From NCBI GenBank assembly GCA_965249215.1, contig CBDFLN010000001.1, positions 1,138,567-1,202,566 of the forward strand: a stretch of DNA of 64,000 nucleotides. The letters run 5' to 3'. A program made the translations under genes and the position numbers. This DNA comes from G963667675 sp965249215 (GTDB lineage Bacteria; Chloroflexota; Dehalococcoidia; Lucifugimonadales; UBA3495). Below the pieces are notes generated by a model. The model did no database searches. It saw nothing but the letters and a program-made list of their open reading frames with translations, and was not told the origin of the DNA. This document shows positions 1-9,519 of this stretch, one piece after another (the first letter of the stretch is position 1; the number at the start of each line of letters is the position of its first letter).

Positions 1-657
1 CTGCGCAGCACGCCGCGGGACCGTCAGACCGCGCTTTTCACCGCGACGGTCCCGACAATGATCAAAGGGTTGATCTACTCGTACCTGCGCGATCCCCAGT
101 GGATACGAGTAGGCGAGGAGTCGGAGCCGGTCGAGACTGTGCGTCAGATGTACTGCGAGGTGGCGCAACGCGACAAGCTGAACGCGCTAATCAAAGTCAT
201 CAATACGATCGATCATTGCGAGCAGACACTAGTGTTCCGGCGCACGAAGGAGGACGTTGATTGGCTCGTGCGGGCGCTGAAACGCAAGGGGGTCGCGGCC
301 GAAGCGATCCACGGCGGTCTGCGCCAAGGCGAACGTAACGCGGTGATGCAGGCGTTCCGCGACGGCAAGCTGAAGCTCTTAGTCTCTACGAACTTGACTT
401 CCCGGGGCATCGACGTTCCGGCTGTGGCGCACGTCATCAACTACGATATCCCCGAGCAGGTCGAGGAGTATGTGCACCGGATCGGCCGTACCGCCAGGAT
501 GGGTCGAGACGGGACTGCGGTGACCTTCGTGAGCGAGTGGGACTTCGAGTTATTTGACGCGATTCGGGACCACGTCGGCGGAGAAAACCTTGAAGAAGTC
601 CGTCTCGCTACGTACGCGCAGCTAGCGCGGGGCGGGGGAGTAGCCTCCAGCGTGTAA
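1..657 (+). CDS. DEAD-box RNA helicase, C-terminal part (5' end outside window)
   Basis: The frame is open from base 1, so the gene starts upstream of the window. The first residues contain FTATVP, the helicase motif III (SAT-like), so the visible part begins at the end of RecA domain 1. The rest is RecA domain 2: TLVFRRTKEDVDWL (motif IV), STNLTSRGIDVP (motif V) and VHRIGRTARMG (motif VI, with the arginine-finger pattern). Such proteins unwind RNA duplexes or remodel RNP using ATP. The protein ends about 35 residues after motif VI, with no long basic tail, so it is a minimal core helicase. The subfamily (RhlE, CsdA or other) cannot be told from this half. Confidence 0.9.
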   Translation: MRSTPRDRQTALFTATVPTMIKGLIYSYLRDPQWIRVGEESEPVETVRQMYCEVAQRDKLNALIKVINTIDHCEQTLVFRRTKEDVDWLVRALKRKGVAAEAIHGGLRQGERNAVMQAFRDGKLKLLVSTNLTSRGIDVPAVAHVINYDIPEQVEEYVHRIGRTARMGRDGTAVTFVSEWDFELFDAIRDHVGGENLEEVRLATYAQLARGGGVASSV

Positions 658-722
658 GTGGCGGCCAGCCTGGATGCAATTGTTGCTCCAAGCCCTTCCG
701 GCAGGCCACAAGTTCCGTTTCC

Positions 723-1502
723 GTGCTCACCTTGCAGTTCATTTCGAAGACTCTCAGCTACGACTTGGGGCCCGACGGAGTCGGCCAGCCATTGGTCTTG
801 ACCCCGAGAACTGGTCCAGCCAATGTGTCAGTTTTGTGGGATGATCACACATGTTGGAGGAGAGTCATTCCAAACTGTCGCTGCGGCTGCTCAGCGTCGA
901 TAAAGCCTATTTGGCCTCAGTTCCATCCAACTCCACTGCCCAAGAGTACTGCAGAGTTTCGTCGCGATTGCCCCACCGACAACAAGCCGGACGTGGTGGT
1001 GATGAACGTGATGATGCCGAACAAGGACGGGGTGGAGGCGTGCCGGGAGATCATGGAGCTTCTGCCCTGCACGCGGGTGCTGATGCTGACCGCGTCAAGT
1101 GAGATGGATGCCGTGATAGAGGCGGTCGCCGCCGGGGCGCCGGGCTACCTCCGGAAGGAGACGGGCCTGGAGCAGCTACTGTCAGCGGTGCGGGACGTGG
1201 TGCAGGGCAAGCTCCGCGTCCCCGTCCCCGTTGCGCGGAGGGTGTTCGCGGCGATTCGCGACCCGGGTCCATTGGACAGTGCCGCGGCCGCCGGGCTGAC
1301 TCTCAGGGAGCGGGAGACACTCATCTTTTTCGCCCGGGGCATGCCCTACGCCGGGATCGCAGAGGCGATGGGTATCAAGCCGGTGACGGTTCGTAACACC
1401 ATCTACAACATCCGAGACAAGTTGGAGGTCGGGTCGATGCAGGGGCTGGTGCTCTGGGCCGTGCGCAACGGACTGCTGGACGACGGCACCGAGGACGGTT
1501 AG
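723..1502 (+). CDS. NarL/FixJ-type response regulator with degenerate receiver
   Basis: The C-terminal half is a clear LuxR-type helix-turn-helix (LTLRERETLIFFARGM to about residue 250). Before it lies a receiver domain. An acid pair (D40-D41 in LWDDH), a Thr (T123 in LTAS) and a Lys (K145 in LRKE) match the phosphorylation site, but the phospho-acceptor is Asn: VVVMNVMMP at N95, codon AAC at 1005-1007, where GAC is expected. Residues 45-85 are poor in receiver-like sequence. The GTG start at 723 is uncertain. No histidine kinase lies beside it. It may be a phosphorylation-independent regulator or a decaying gene. DNA binding is inferred from family. Confidence 0.6.
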   Translation: MLTLQFISKTLSYDLGPDGVGQPLVLTPRTGPANVSVLWDDHTCWRRVIPNCRCGCSASIKPIWPQFHPTPLPKSTAEFRRDCPTDNKPDVVVMNVMMPNKDGVEACREIMELLPCTRVLMLTASSEMDAVIEAVAAGAPGYLRKETGLEQLLSAVRDVVQGKLRVPVPVARRVFAAIRDPGPLDSAAAAGLTLRERETLIFFARGMPYAGIAEAMGIKPVTVRNTIYNIRDKLEVGSMQGLVLWAVRNGLLDDGTEDG

Positions 1503-1553
1503 GGGCATGCGTCCTCTATTCGCTGACAGGCCGGGCTACGACGCCGACAACCG

Positions 1554-1623
1554 GGTTCCGTTTGCTTTTAGAGGATGGGATTCCTCTGGTGCCATGGGTC
1601 ATACACTGAAAGCAAACGGAACC
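1554..1623. repeat. 15-bp perfect inverted repeat with inner hairpin
   Basis: GGTTCCGTTTGCTTT at 1554-1568 is exactly reverse-complemented at 1609-1623. Between the arms is a smaller hairpin, AGAGGA/TCCTCT at 1570-1587. It could be a structured RNA, a strong terminator for the upstream regulator, or the remnant of a small mobile element. There is no U-tract after the outer arm. Nothing else is recognisable in 1503-1877 apart from the ribosome-binding site GGGGAGGAA just before 1878. Confidence 0.5.
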
Positions 1624-1877
1624 GGCCCGGGTGGCATTATCGCAGTCCCACTTTTGCCGGTTGCCAACAGAAGGTGACATTTCTGCTGGCCAGTTAGCGA
1701 GGACGTTCTTGCTGACGACCTACACTTACACATCTCTGTGGCATAGTGCGGTGGAACATAGCCCCCACCTTCGGCGGGGAGATATTGACTTGGAATTCGA
1801 CGCCCTTCTTAGCTGCTTACGTAGTTGAGAAATCTTGGCGCTACGTTGGGGGTCATCTCACATAGGGGAGGAATTGC

Positions 1878-4800
1878 ATGAGTGTTGGCACTCTGACTCT
1901 ACGCTGGCTTGGCATCCTGATAGGGATTCTGGTCATGGTCGCCGTTCCAATCGCCTGTAGCGACAGTACGGACGCCACGCCGACGGAAAATGGCGACTCC
2001 GGAGCATGGGAAGAATACGAAGCATTCTGTTCCGAGGCAGCCCAAGAGGCGCTGGACGACAACGGAGACTACACCAACGGGGAAGTCTCGACGTTCTACG
2101 CAGGACTTGTCGAGAGGATGGGATCGATCGACCCACCCGCAGAAGTCGCCGACTGGCACGACAGAGTCCTGGAGGGATGGACAGCCGTGAAGAGGCTGAT
2201 CGATGCAGAACCCCAAGACGCAATATTCGATCCGCTTATGCTCTTCACTGACAGTGAGCTTTTGTCCCTATTCGGGGAAGTCGAAGAGGCGTTCAATGAA
2301 ATACCCGCAGATGTCCGTGGGCGGTTGGTTGCAGCCGGCTGTACAGCCGACGCCGATTCCGAGCCGACCGGCGAGCGAGAGTCCGATACGCCTCAGCCCG
2401 ATGCCACCACGACAGCCGATTCCGGCGAGACGGGTGATGGGACGGAGGGCGATAATGAGGACTGTGACCCCTTTCTTGACGACCTCACGGTATCCGGCAG
2501 CGCAGGAGTGGGCACGCCCGCGGCCGGTCGTTACCGATGCCAGTTTGCAAGCGGAACAGTGTCGACGGGAACCGCGTCACTAAAGGACGACGTGCTGTCG
2601 ACTCTTACAGGTCAGCCCATCGAATTCCACTTCGGCGGGGTCGAAGCGCCCGACACCGTTGAGATCCGTCTCTATCCAAGGCTCGAAGATCAGGCTTTTC
2701 ACATCCAGTGGCAGGGAGGTGACGATTGGTTCGCAGGTACAGACCCTTCCGAGTCGCTAACCCTCGGGGCTGTCCGAGACGCATCCCACAGTTTCGCATC
2801 CGACCCGGGCGACTACACTCTGGTGGTGCGGGCCACCTGGCAGGAGCGCGTCGAGGTTTTCTACGTGATGCACCTTCGGTTCCAACTGGAGTTCAGGCCC
2901 GCTCGGCCGACAAACGTGCGGTACGCCGTGGAGGGTTCGGCGATACGGGTCAGCTGGGATCCTGTAGAGGGAGCGGACTACTACAACCTCTACCACGGCG
3001 ACTTCTTCGACTCCAGCTGTAGGTTCGACGGGGACGGCAGTCCGAGCTTCTGCGAGGAGCTGACTACAAGCGTTGTTGACACCAGTTACGTCCACACCGA
3101 CCCAAGCAGCGACAGGAACTACTACTGGGTAGTCGCATGCAACAGCGGGGGATGCTCGGACATCGACAGCGAGAATCCGGCCCAGCAAATCGGTTCGGGT
3201 CTCCCAGGGGCTGATTCTTCTGCGGCTACGCCAGAGGACACGCCCACGCCTCAACCTGTGGCGACTCAGACTGCAACTCCAACGGTCACACCTGGGCCAA
3301 CATCAGACACACCAATCCCGACCACAACTTCATGGTCAGCGCGTGACCGAGATGGTGACGGTCTCATTGAAGTAGACAACCTGACGCAGCTAGATGCTAT
3401 TCGGTGGGACACGGACGGCGACGGCATTTCTGATAATGCCGACTATGCGGCTGCTTTCTCCGATGCCGACACCGGAGCGATGTGCTCTGTCGCAAATTGT
3501 GCCGGGTATGAGTTGACAGCCAATCTGGACTTTGACACCAATGGGAACGGTGAAGCGGACGAGGGCGATGTCTATTGGAGCGGCGGCGGCGGGTGGGTTC
3601 CGATAGGTGAAAGCAACCGCCCCTTTGATACTACTTTTGAAGGCGGAGGCCGCACAATCTCCAATCTGTACATTCGCAGGTCGCCCAATGTAGGTCTGTT
3701 CGGAGTTCTCGGCGCCGGAAGCACAGTCTCGGGTATTGGATTGGTGGACGCAAGCGTAGCGGCTTCCGGATACGGAGCTGTAGGCGCGCTGGCCGGAGTT
3801 GGCCTCGGCGCAATTGAGGACAGCTATGCTGATGGTCTCGTTGCTGGTTGTGTTGATCACATTGGCGGTCTGGTTGGCCTCAATGAAGGCAGCATCGAGA
3901 ACAGTCGCACCGCTGGCAACGTAGCTAGCGCCCGTAGATCCGGCGGCAGTGCATCTGGAGTGATCACCGATCTTGTCAACGACTTGGTTGGCTTTCCCCT
4001 GTTCGGCTCTGAAAGTCGTACCTGCTATGCCAGTGGCGGCGGTCTGGTTGGGGGAAGCAGCGGAGCGATAGCCGGCAGTCACTCCACCAGTGTCGTGTCC
4101 GGATTCACGGACACCTTCGGTGGTCTGGCAGGCGTGAACTTCGGTACCATCACCGATAGTTACGCTACGGGCAAAGTGTCCGCCAAGGCCTGCGGCGACT
4201 GCTTTCCCACCGTTGGCGGGCTGGTGGGCGACAACGAAATTGGAGGCGAGATCACCAATAGCTACGCTACCGGCGGCGTGTCCGGGCAAGGTGACAACTT
4301 CGGTGGTCTGGCCGGCGTGAACTCCGGTGTCATCGCAGCCAGTTACGCTACGGGCAGCGTGTCCGGCAGGGGCTATGCTGACGTTGGCGGGCTGGTTGGG
4401 GACAATCGCTACACCGGCGTTATCACTGCCGCCTACGCTGAGGGATCAGTGTCCGGCAATGCCGACAATTACGGCGGTCTGGTTGGGTCGAACCAAGGCG
4501 TCGTCACAGTTTGCTTCTCCGCAGGCGAAGTTCCTCAAAATGGGGGAGGACTGATTGAACGGAACGGCAACTATGGCGCTGTCGCCAACTGCTACTGGGA
4601 TACGGAGACCTCCGATCAATCCGATAGTGCCGGAGGCGACGACAAGACCACCGCTGAGTTGCAATCGCCTACCGGGTATACGGGCCCTTACGCCGACTGG
4701 AACGTGGACCTGGACGGAGACGGATCAAGTGACGACCCGTGGATATTCGGCTCGGCAACCGAATACCCCATTCTCAACTTGGGAATTCTCGACATTGATC

Positions 4801-5048
4801 ACGGTAATCTGAGCGCCAGGCCCCCGCTCGAACCCAAGTCGAACGCGGCATTGTGCTTAGCCGTAAGCAACGGACAGATTGAAGAGGTGAATGCACAAAT
4901 CGAAGCGGGCATCGACGTAAACGACACATGCCAAACCACAACACTTTGGTACAATGGGTTAACTCCGCTCGCCATCGCAAAGGACCGCGGATGGACCGAC
5001 ATCGAAGCGATCTTGGTTGAATCGGGGGCGGTCGACGCGGAGGGCTAG
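1878..5048 (+). CDS. Large lipoprotein with FnIII-like domain, GLUG repeats and C-terminal ankyrin-like segment
   Basis: The 1056-residue protein starts with a lipoprotein signal peptide (hydrophobic residues 10-26, lipobox VPIAC with Cys27), so it is probably anchored outside the membrane. Residues about 343-435 resemble fibronectin type III (ARPTNVRYAVEG... VSWDPVEGADYYNLY). A Thr/Pro-rich linker (about 450-485) leads to Asp-rich calcium-type motifs (DRDGDG, DTDGDG). Residues 605-900 hold at least six GLUG repeats of the form GGLVG-N-G-I-SYATG-VSG, known from secreted adhesins and IgA-protease-like proteins. Residues 985-1050 look like one or two ankyrin repeats (ALCLAVSNG..., GLTPLAIAKDRG), unusual for this place. 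A Shine-Dalgarno GGAGGAA precedes the ATG. Adhesion or surface binding is inference. Confidence 0.75.
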   Translation: MSVGTLTLRWLGILIGILVMVAVPIACSDSTDATPTENGDSGAWEEYEAFCSEAAQEALDDNGDYTNGEVSTFYAGLVERMGSIDPPAEVADWHDRVLEGWTAVKRLIDAEPQDAIFDPLMLFTDSELLSLFGEVEEAFNEIPADVRGRLVAAGCTADADSEPTGERESDTPQPDATTTADSGETGDGTEGDNEDCDPFLDDLTVSGSAGVGTPAAGRYRCQFASGTVSTGTASLKDDVLSTLTGQPIEFHFGGVEAPDTVEIRLYPRLEDQAFHIQWQGGDDWFAGTDPSESLTLGAVRDASHSFASDPGDYTLVVRATWQERVEVFYVMHLRFQLEFRPARPTNVRYAVEGSAIRVSWDPVEGADYYNLYHGDFFDSSCRFDGDGSPSFCEELTTSVVDTSYVHTDPSSDRNYYWVVACNSGGCSDIDSENPAQQIGSGLPGADSSAATPEDTPTPQPVATQTATPTVTPGPTSDTPIPTTTSWSARDRDGDGLIEVDNLTQLDAIRWDTDGDGISDNADYAAAFSDADTGAMCSVANCAGYELTANLDFDTNGNGEADEGDVYWSGGGGWVPIGESNRPFDTTFEGGGRTISNLYIRRSPNVGLFGVLGAGSTVSGIGLVDASVAASGYGAVGALAGVGLGAIEDSYADGLVAGCVDHIGGLVGLNEGSIENSRTAGNVASARRSGGSASGVITDLVNDLVGFPLFGSESRTCYASGGGLVGGSSGAIAGSHSTSVVSGFTDTFGGLAGVNFGTITDSYATGKVSAKACGDCFPTVGGLVGDNEIGGEITNSYATGGVSGQGDNFGGLAGVNSGVIAASYATGSVSGRGYADVGGLVGDNRYTGVITAAYAEGSVSGNADNYGGLVGSNQGVVTVCFSAGEVPQNGGGLIERNGNYGAVANCYWDTETSDQSDSAGGDDKTTAELQSPTGYTGPYADWNVDLDGDGSSDDPWIFGSATEYPILNLGILDIDHGNLSARPPLEPKSNAALCLAVSNGQIEEVNAQIEAGIDVNDTCQTTTLWYNGLTPLAIAKDRGWTDIEAILVESGAVDAEG

Positions 5049-5235
5049 GCACCGAACAAGGGGCAGTAGCCCGCAACCATGCGGACGCCGCAGAGGTGGC
5101 CCTCAACGGGCGAGTTCGCAATACAGTACCGTCTGGTGTAGGCCGTCAGCTGGGACTGCTGCCGAAGTCGACTTGGAGAGAGGCAGTTGACATGATCAAT
5201 GTGCGAATTCGGGCCGGGAAGGGAGGAAGCGGTAT

Positions 5236-5439
5236 ATGCTGGGGAGGCACAATTTCGCACCGAAGCTCTACTATCAACTCAGTCTGGACGGACTGGTCCC
5301 AAAGGGCCATCTACTGCGCCGCATAGCATCAGCCATCGACTTCTCCTTCGTCTACTCCTTGGCGCGGCCATACTACAGCCATACGGGGCAACCGTCGGTG
5401 GGCCAAGCGGTACTGTACTACAAACCTTCGAGTTGGTAG
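5236..5439 (+). pseudogene. IS1182-type transposase, N-terminal fragment
   Basis: The 67 residues read like the start of an IS1182-family transposase: LYYQLSLDGLVPKGHLLRRI, then IDFSFVYSLARPYYSHTGQPSVG. In full-length members this is followed by about 400 residues with the DDE catalytic domain. Here the frame ends after PSSW, and no later DDE segment is seen before the IS1380-type element at 5703. The first residues look undamaged, so this is a truncated element, probably cut by deletion. From 5049 to 5235 and 5440 to 5702 I see no gene. Confidence 0.65.
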
Positions 5440-5702
5440 TGTACATCTAGACGGTGCCCCCGAAAATCACAAGGTGTTCGAGTCCTCTTAGGTGGGGCTG
5501 ACTTGACGACAGCCAGTACAGTTTTCGGAATGTGGATGCCCCTATAAGGCTCTTAACGCCCTGGATGCCTGGGGGGCCCACTCCCTACACCCTGGAGTTA
5601 TAGATCGTAGCGGACGACCAGGGACCTGAGGCATACCATACTCGGCCATCCGAATTCATTCTGAGGCCTTCCGGAATTTCGCGACCTAATCGATAGTTTT
5701 AA

Positions 5703-7421
5703 CCCGAATCCACCGAAGGACACCGATGGACGGCGTGAGGAAAGCGGAAGGGGGATGAGGGAGCTACAGGGGAAATAGCCTGGGTTCCATTTGGGGTAGG
5801 GAGGTCGGCGGACGGTCTTCATCGCCGCACAGGGGCCCCTATGGGCGTCTGCAGGAGCTGCGATGCGCGGGATGGCGAGAGAATACGCAGCAGGGAACTC
5901 TCTCGGACCGGGCTGGCGCGAGTCTGCGGGGATCTTCGGTTGTCCGGTGGGTGGGTCGGTCGCCGACGGTGCCGTCAGGCCGGGAGTGGAATGGCTCGCA
6001 GCCGGGCCAAGGCGCGGCTGAACTTCTCAGCCCAAGGCCAGCGATCCGGAAGATGCAGGGTCAACCGGCGTGCCGAGCGGGTGAGCCGTCCGGCCAGGGA
6101 GAAGAACCGCCGCCGGAGGGTCTTGGTGGTGGCTATCCGCTCTCCCAGACCGATCCGCGCGGTCCAGCGGGCCAGGTTGTGGGCCATCGTCTGGACGGCC
6201 AGCCAGGCGCCGTTGGCGGCGAAGCGGCCCGAGGGGAGATGGTTGAGCCCGACGCCGTACTTGAGGTCGCGTATGGCATTCTCGATCTCGGCGTGGCGGC
6301 GATGGTCAGCCTCCAGTTCGAGCAACTCCCCGTCCCGGTCGGTGATGAAGCCGTGATAGCTGTATTTGGCGAAGAGGGCCAACTGGGAACCGGGCGTGGG
6401 CTTCACACGCCGGACGATGAGCCGCACCGGCGCGGCGTCAGGTTCACTCTGGAAGGGAGTGCAGGTGGTCTCGGCCACATCGGCGGCGCCGTCCATCCAG
6501 TAGGGAATGGGAGTCCAGGCATCCTCGGGTATCGTCTCGATGAGATTGCGCAGGCTCTTGTGCTGGCGGATGGTGATGGAGAAGCGGACATCCATCTTGC
6601 GGCAGACGGATACCACGCCATGAGTGTAGAACCCGCTGTCGGCCCGTAGCGTGAGTCGTCCGTTGGCCCCGGCGTAGCGTACCCGCCCCACCGTCTCCCG
6701 CAGAAAGTGGGCGGCGCCCCGGGCGGTGTTGGCGCGGCCCTCGCGCAGCCGGGACATCAGCACGTCGCCGGTGCCGGCGGCGACGGCCAACAGCGGGTGA
6801 TAGCCCCGCTTGCCGGTATAGCCGTGGTGGCGTGCGCCCTCCTTGGCCAGTCCGTAGGTCTCGCAGATGGTGGAGTCCAGGTCAATGGTCAGGGGCCCGT
6901 CGCCGGGTCCCGCCCCGGCCTGCCAAGCCCGGGCCAGCAACTCGCGGCTCACCCGGTCGAGTTGACGGACGTGGCCCCACCGGAAGCTGCGCAGGAAGGT
7001 GCCCAGGGTGGATGGCGCCTTGACCGTGCCGCCCAGGGTGCAGGCCGTCCCCCCGGTGCGCAACACATCGGCGTCGTCAATGCAGTCGCCCCCAGCCAGC
7101 GCAGACGCCACCAGCGTCATCATCTTGTCGCTCGTGTTCGCCCGCCCCGGGGCATCGCCCAGGTCGAGGCGCTGCCGGACGAGTTCGGGCAGGCCGAGGT
7201 GCCGCGCCAGGGTGGCCGGAAGGAGCAGCCCGGCATTGGCCACCAAGCGGCGGTCGTCGAAGGTGATTTGGATCCGGTCGGGGTGGTTGCGTGGCAGCAT
7301 CTATTGGGTGCTCCTTTTCCGGGGTCGGTTTTTTGCTACAAAACCATTATCCCAGAAGCACAGGAGCACCTTCTTGCCGCTTCAGGACGCTAACCCGACG
7401 CCCTCCTTCGGTGGATTCGGG
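5703..7421 (-). mobile_element. Complete IS1380-type insertion sequence, copy A
   Basis: The element is 1719 bp, bounded by perfect 18-bp terminal inverted repeats: CCCGAATCCACCGAAGGA at 5703-5720 and its reverse complement at 7404-7421. It is flanked by a 5-bp direct repeat TTTAA (5698-5702 and 7422-7426), read as the target-site duplication. One transposase gene fills the inside on the minus strand. The segments I compared are identical to copy B at 62257-63975, and the encoded proteins are identical, so transposition was recent. The about 260 bp between the stop codon and the left end hold no gene. Confidence 0.93.
5975..7300 (-). CDS. IS1380-family transposase (copy A)
   Basis: The 441-residue DDE transposase catalyses excision and insertion of the surrounding element. 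The N-terminal region (ITFDDRRLVANAGLLLPATLA) and the block LTIDLDSTICETYG are typical of the IS1380 group. Likely catalytic acids are D140 or D142 (TIDLDST), D221 (LRADSGFY) and a Glu at about 338-340 (HAEIENAIRDLKYG). The length suits the family (about 430-460). It is the only gene of the element and has no frameshift, so it is probably active. The long open frames on the opposite strand here follow from high GC and are not genes. Confidence 0.93.
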   Translation of the reverse strand: MLPRNHPDRIQITFDDRRLVANAGLLLPATLARHLGLPELVRQRLDLGDAPGRANTSDKMMTLVASALAGGDCIDDADVLRTGGTACTLGGTVKAPSTLGTFLRSFRWGHVRQLDRVSRELLARAWQAGAGPGDGPLTIDLDSTICETYGLAKEGARHHGYTGKRGYHPLLAVAAGTGDVLMSRLREGRANTARGAAHFLRETVGRVRYAGANGRLTLRADSGFYTHGVVSVCRKMDVRFSITIRQHKSLRNLIETIPEDAWTPIPYWMDGAADVAETTCTPFQSEPDAAPVRLIVRRVKPTPGSQLALFAKYSYHGFITDRDGELLELEADHRRHAEIENAIRDLKYGVGLNHLPSGRFAANGAWLAVQTMAHNLARWTARIGLGERIATTKTLRRRFFSLAGRLTRSARRLTLHLPDRWPWAEKFSRALARLRAIPLPA

Positions 7422-7432
7422 TTTAAGTATGC

Positions 7433-8725
7433 CTACGACGGTTGAGGTACATCCGGCTTGGGCCGTTCCGAATGGCTTGTCCCGCCAGGGCGGGCAAACA
7501 ACAGGACAGCCACCGACAAAACCGGCAGAACCATCAGCACCAAGATGCCAAGGGTGTAAGTCCCGGTCAGGCTGTGGAACACTGCCAAGGGCAGGGGGCC
7601 AACCGCCGAAGCGCAAACGGATATGGTCATCGCCGGCCCTTGGATCCGGCCTAATCCGATACGGCCGTAGTAGTGGGCCCAGATTGTGCCATGGACGATG
7701 GTGTAGGACCCTCCGGAGACACCCATCACCACCACATAGACCACTGCCACGAACAGCGAGTCGATTACCGCAGCCAGCGCCAAGGTGACCAACAAGGTCG
7801 CCATCGAGAAAACGACGAGGGCCTTGGGGCCGACCCGATCCGCCACGAACCCAGCCGCCACCGAGCTGACCGCGGACGCGGCGGAGTAAATCGCGAAGAC
7901 TCCCGCCGCAAGGGTTGCACTCAGCCCGTTCTCTTGGAAGATGGATGTCTGGTGGAAGATCAGCGCCGTGGCAACCAAGCTGGGTGACATCAGCGACAAC
8001 GCCAGCAGCCAGAAGCTGGGGGACCTGTAAACCCTGGTATCCCTACGGACTCCGGGCGTTCCTGACCTGGTCTCTGAGACGGGTGGGTGTGACAACCCAT
8101 CCGGGAACAGTCCTACGTCTTCGGGCCGGTTTCTGACGATTAACAGCACCACCGGAACGATCAGCCCAATCGACACCACGCCCAGTACGGCGTAAGCCCC
8201 GCGCCAGCCGATGCTGTCAATCAGAATCCTGACAAACGGCGGGAAGAGAGCAGTAGATATCACCGCTCCCATGGTCATCATGCCGACGGCCCGGCCTCGC
8301 AGCGAGACGAACCATTGGTTCACCAGCAGGATGCAGTTGATGCCTAACGAACCTTGGCCCAAGGCGCGCAAACTGGCGAAGGCGATGAAAAAGAGGAGAA
8401 TGTTGGTGGCGGTGGCCATGCCGAAGCACGCCGCACCAAGGCCCAGTCCGGCAGCTACCAGCATTATTCTCGGCCCGTACCGGTCAGCAAGCCGGCTCAC
8501 TAATGTGACCAGAACGGCGCTTACTGCGGTGCTGGCCGTGTACAGTAACGAAATTCCGGTGCGGGACAGGTCCGTGTCTTCGATTATGGAATCAATGAAG
8601 ACTGAGAAAACGTAGGACTGGCCCGGTCCGGTGCAGAATGTGACCAGACCTGCAGCCCCGACAATGAACCATCCATAGAAAACGCGGCGGCCGGGCTTTG
8701 GAGAGATGCCGGTCAGCCGGTGCAT
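7433..8725 (-). CDS. MFS transporter, monocarboxylate/oxalate-formate type
   Basis: The 430-residue integral membrane protein has about 12 hydrophobic helices in two halves. It starts with FYGWFIVGAAGLVTF, typical of the monocarboxylate/OFA-like branch of the major facilitator superfamily. The loop after helix 2 has the signature SRLADRYGPRIML, and a related motif recurs in the second half (AGFVADRVGPKALVV). The substrate is not identifiable; small organic acids are the usual guess for this branch. The stop codon is only 6 bp from the target duplication of IS copy A, so the IS landed just beyond the gene and left it whole. No partner gene lies beside it. Confidence 0.8.
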   Translation of the reverse strand: MHRLTGISPKPGRRVFYGWFIVGAAGLVTFCTGPGQSYVFSVFIDSIIEDTDLSRTGISLLYTASTAVSAVLVTLVSRLADRYGPRIMLVAAGLGLGAACFGMATATNILLFFIAFASLRALGQGSLGINCILLVNQWFVSLRGRAVGMMTMGAVISTALFPPFVRILIDSIGWRGAYAVLGVVSIGLIVPVVLLIVRNRPEDVGLFPDGLSHPPVSETRSGTPGVRRDTRVYRSPSFWLLALSLMSPSLVATALIFHQTSIFQENGLSATLAAGVFAIYSAASAVSSVAAGFVADRVGPKALVVFSMATLLVTLALAAVIDSLFVAVVYVVVMGVSGGSYTIVHGTIWAHYYGRIGLGRIQGPAMTISVCASAVGPLPLAVFHSLTGTYTLGILVLMVLPVLSVAVLLFARPGGTSHSERPKPDVPQPS

Positions 8726-8942
8726 TTCATGCGACTATCTGGCGGGTAGGGATGCGAAGACCAGGTCGGGTCCACATCACCTCTACTGATCACGGTCATA
8801 CGTTTACCTCAAAACGGCAACAATAGCAGCACTCCGGAGGACTTGACCGTCAGCGTGGTGTCGATGCGAAGCGCTACGGGCACTTGAGTACACTTTTGCC
8901 TGAGTTTAACCCGGTTTATCTTCGAAAGTCCTAGTAGTCCTT

Positions 8943-9060
8943 GACCTTACCCCGAAGTTAGTATCGTTGGCTAGCAGAGTCCAGCTATTGTGGCAACTAA
9001 TTGTTTGGGCGTCTTGCCTTTCAGTGAGCTGGGGGCTATGACCGAGGAGCCTAATCGCAG
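8943..9060 (-). pseudogene. Tail of an integrase-core transposase (remnant 1)
   Basis: On the minus strand, 9033-8971 reads PSSLKGKTPKQLV followed by ATIAGLC and stop. This resembles the last residues of rve-type (IS3/IS481-like) transposases, where HSSLKGKTP follows the catalytic domain. The DNA after the stop (ACCTTACCCC, TTAGTATC, TGGCTAG at 8944-8973) is almost repeated at 11546-11575, beside a second similar tail. Upstream coding is lost to frameshifts. The rest of 8726-9519 shows no convincing gene. Confidence 0.45.
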
Positions 9061-9519
9061 TCAGTTCTGCTTCCCAATTTGGCCACATCCGGCTTTGAGA
9101 GTATTCTCCGAGCGCTGTGGCGCAATCGAGCGTGTTAGACCAGGCCAGTCTCTCCCGAAATTGCACGAGCCTCCTGCCTGTTAGAGTCGGAGGCCCGTGG
9201 GCCTTGGGCGGGCACCGTGCGACTCGCACCTGGTTTCTTACAGCGGGACTCCCCAGGCAAACATTCGCAGTTCACAAAAGACACGAATTACTCAGGTACC
9301 GGTGGGCGGCTGACTTGAAACGAGCACGTTCCCTGACGACACGATTCGTGCTGGGCGCTACCCTCCGTGAGAAAGCCCCGCTATCTCCCCACTCGGCATC
9401 AGGACCCCAATGGGCGGTTCGGGCCTCGTGGGGCCCCCACTTCCGGGCAATCTCAATAACCACGCTCCTGTCCATGCAGGTACATCCTTTGGATAGTATG
9501 ATAGTCTCGGTAAAACGAT

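Noticed and set aside
1631..1828. 65-residue frame between the regulator and the lipoprotein
   Set aside because: No ribosome-binding site, no similarity, and composition like noncoding DNA.
3390..4289. 299-residue open frame on the minus strand inside the GLUG lipoprotein gene
   Set aside because: It mirrors the repetitive GLUG coding region; its amino-acid make-up is that of an antisense shadow and it has no family pattern.
5841..6649. Open frames of 171 and 232 residues opposite the IS transposase
   Set aside because: They recur identically opposite copy B and show no domain; they are high-GC antisense frames.
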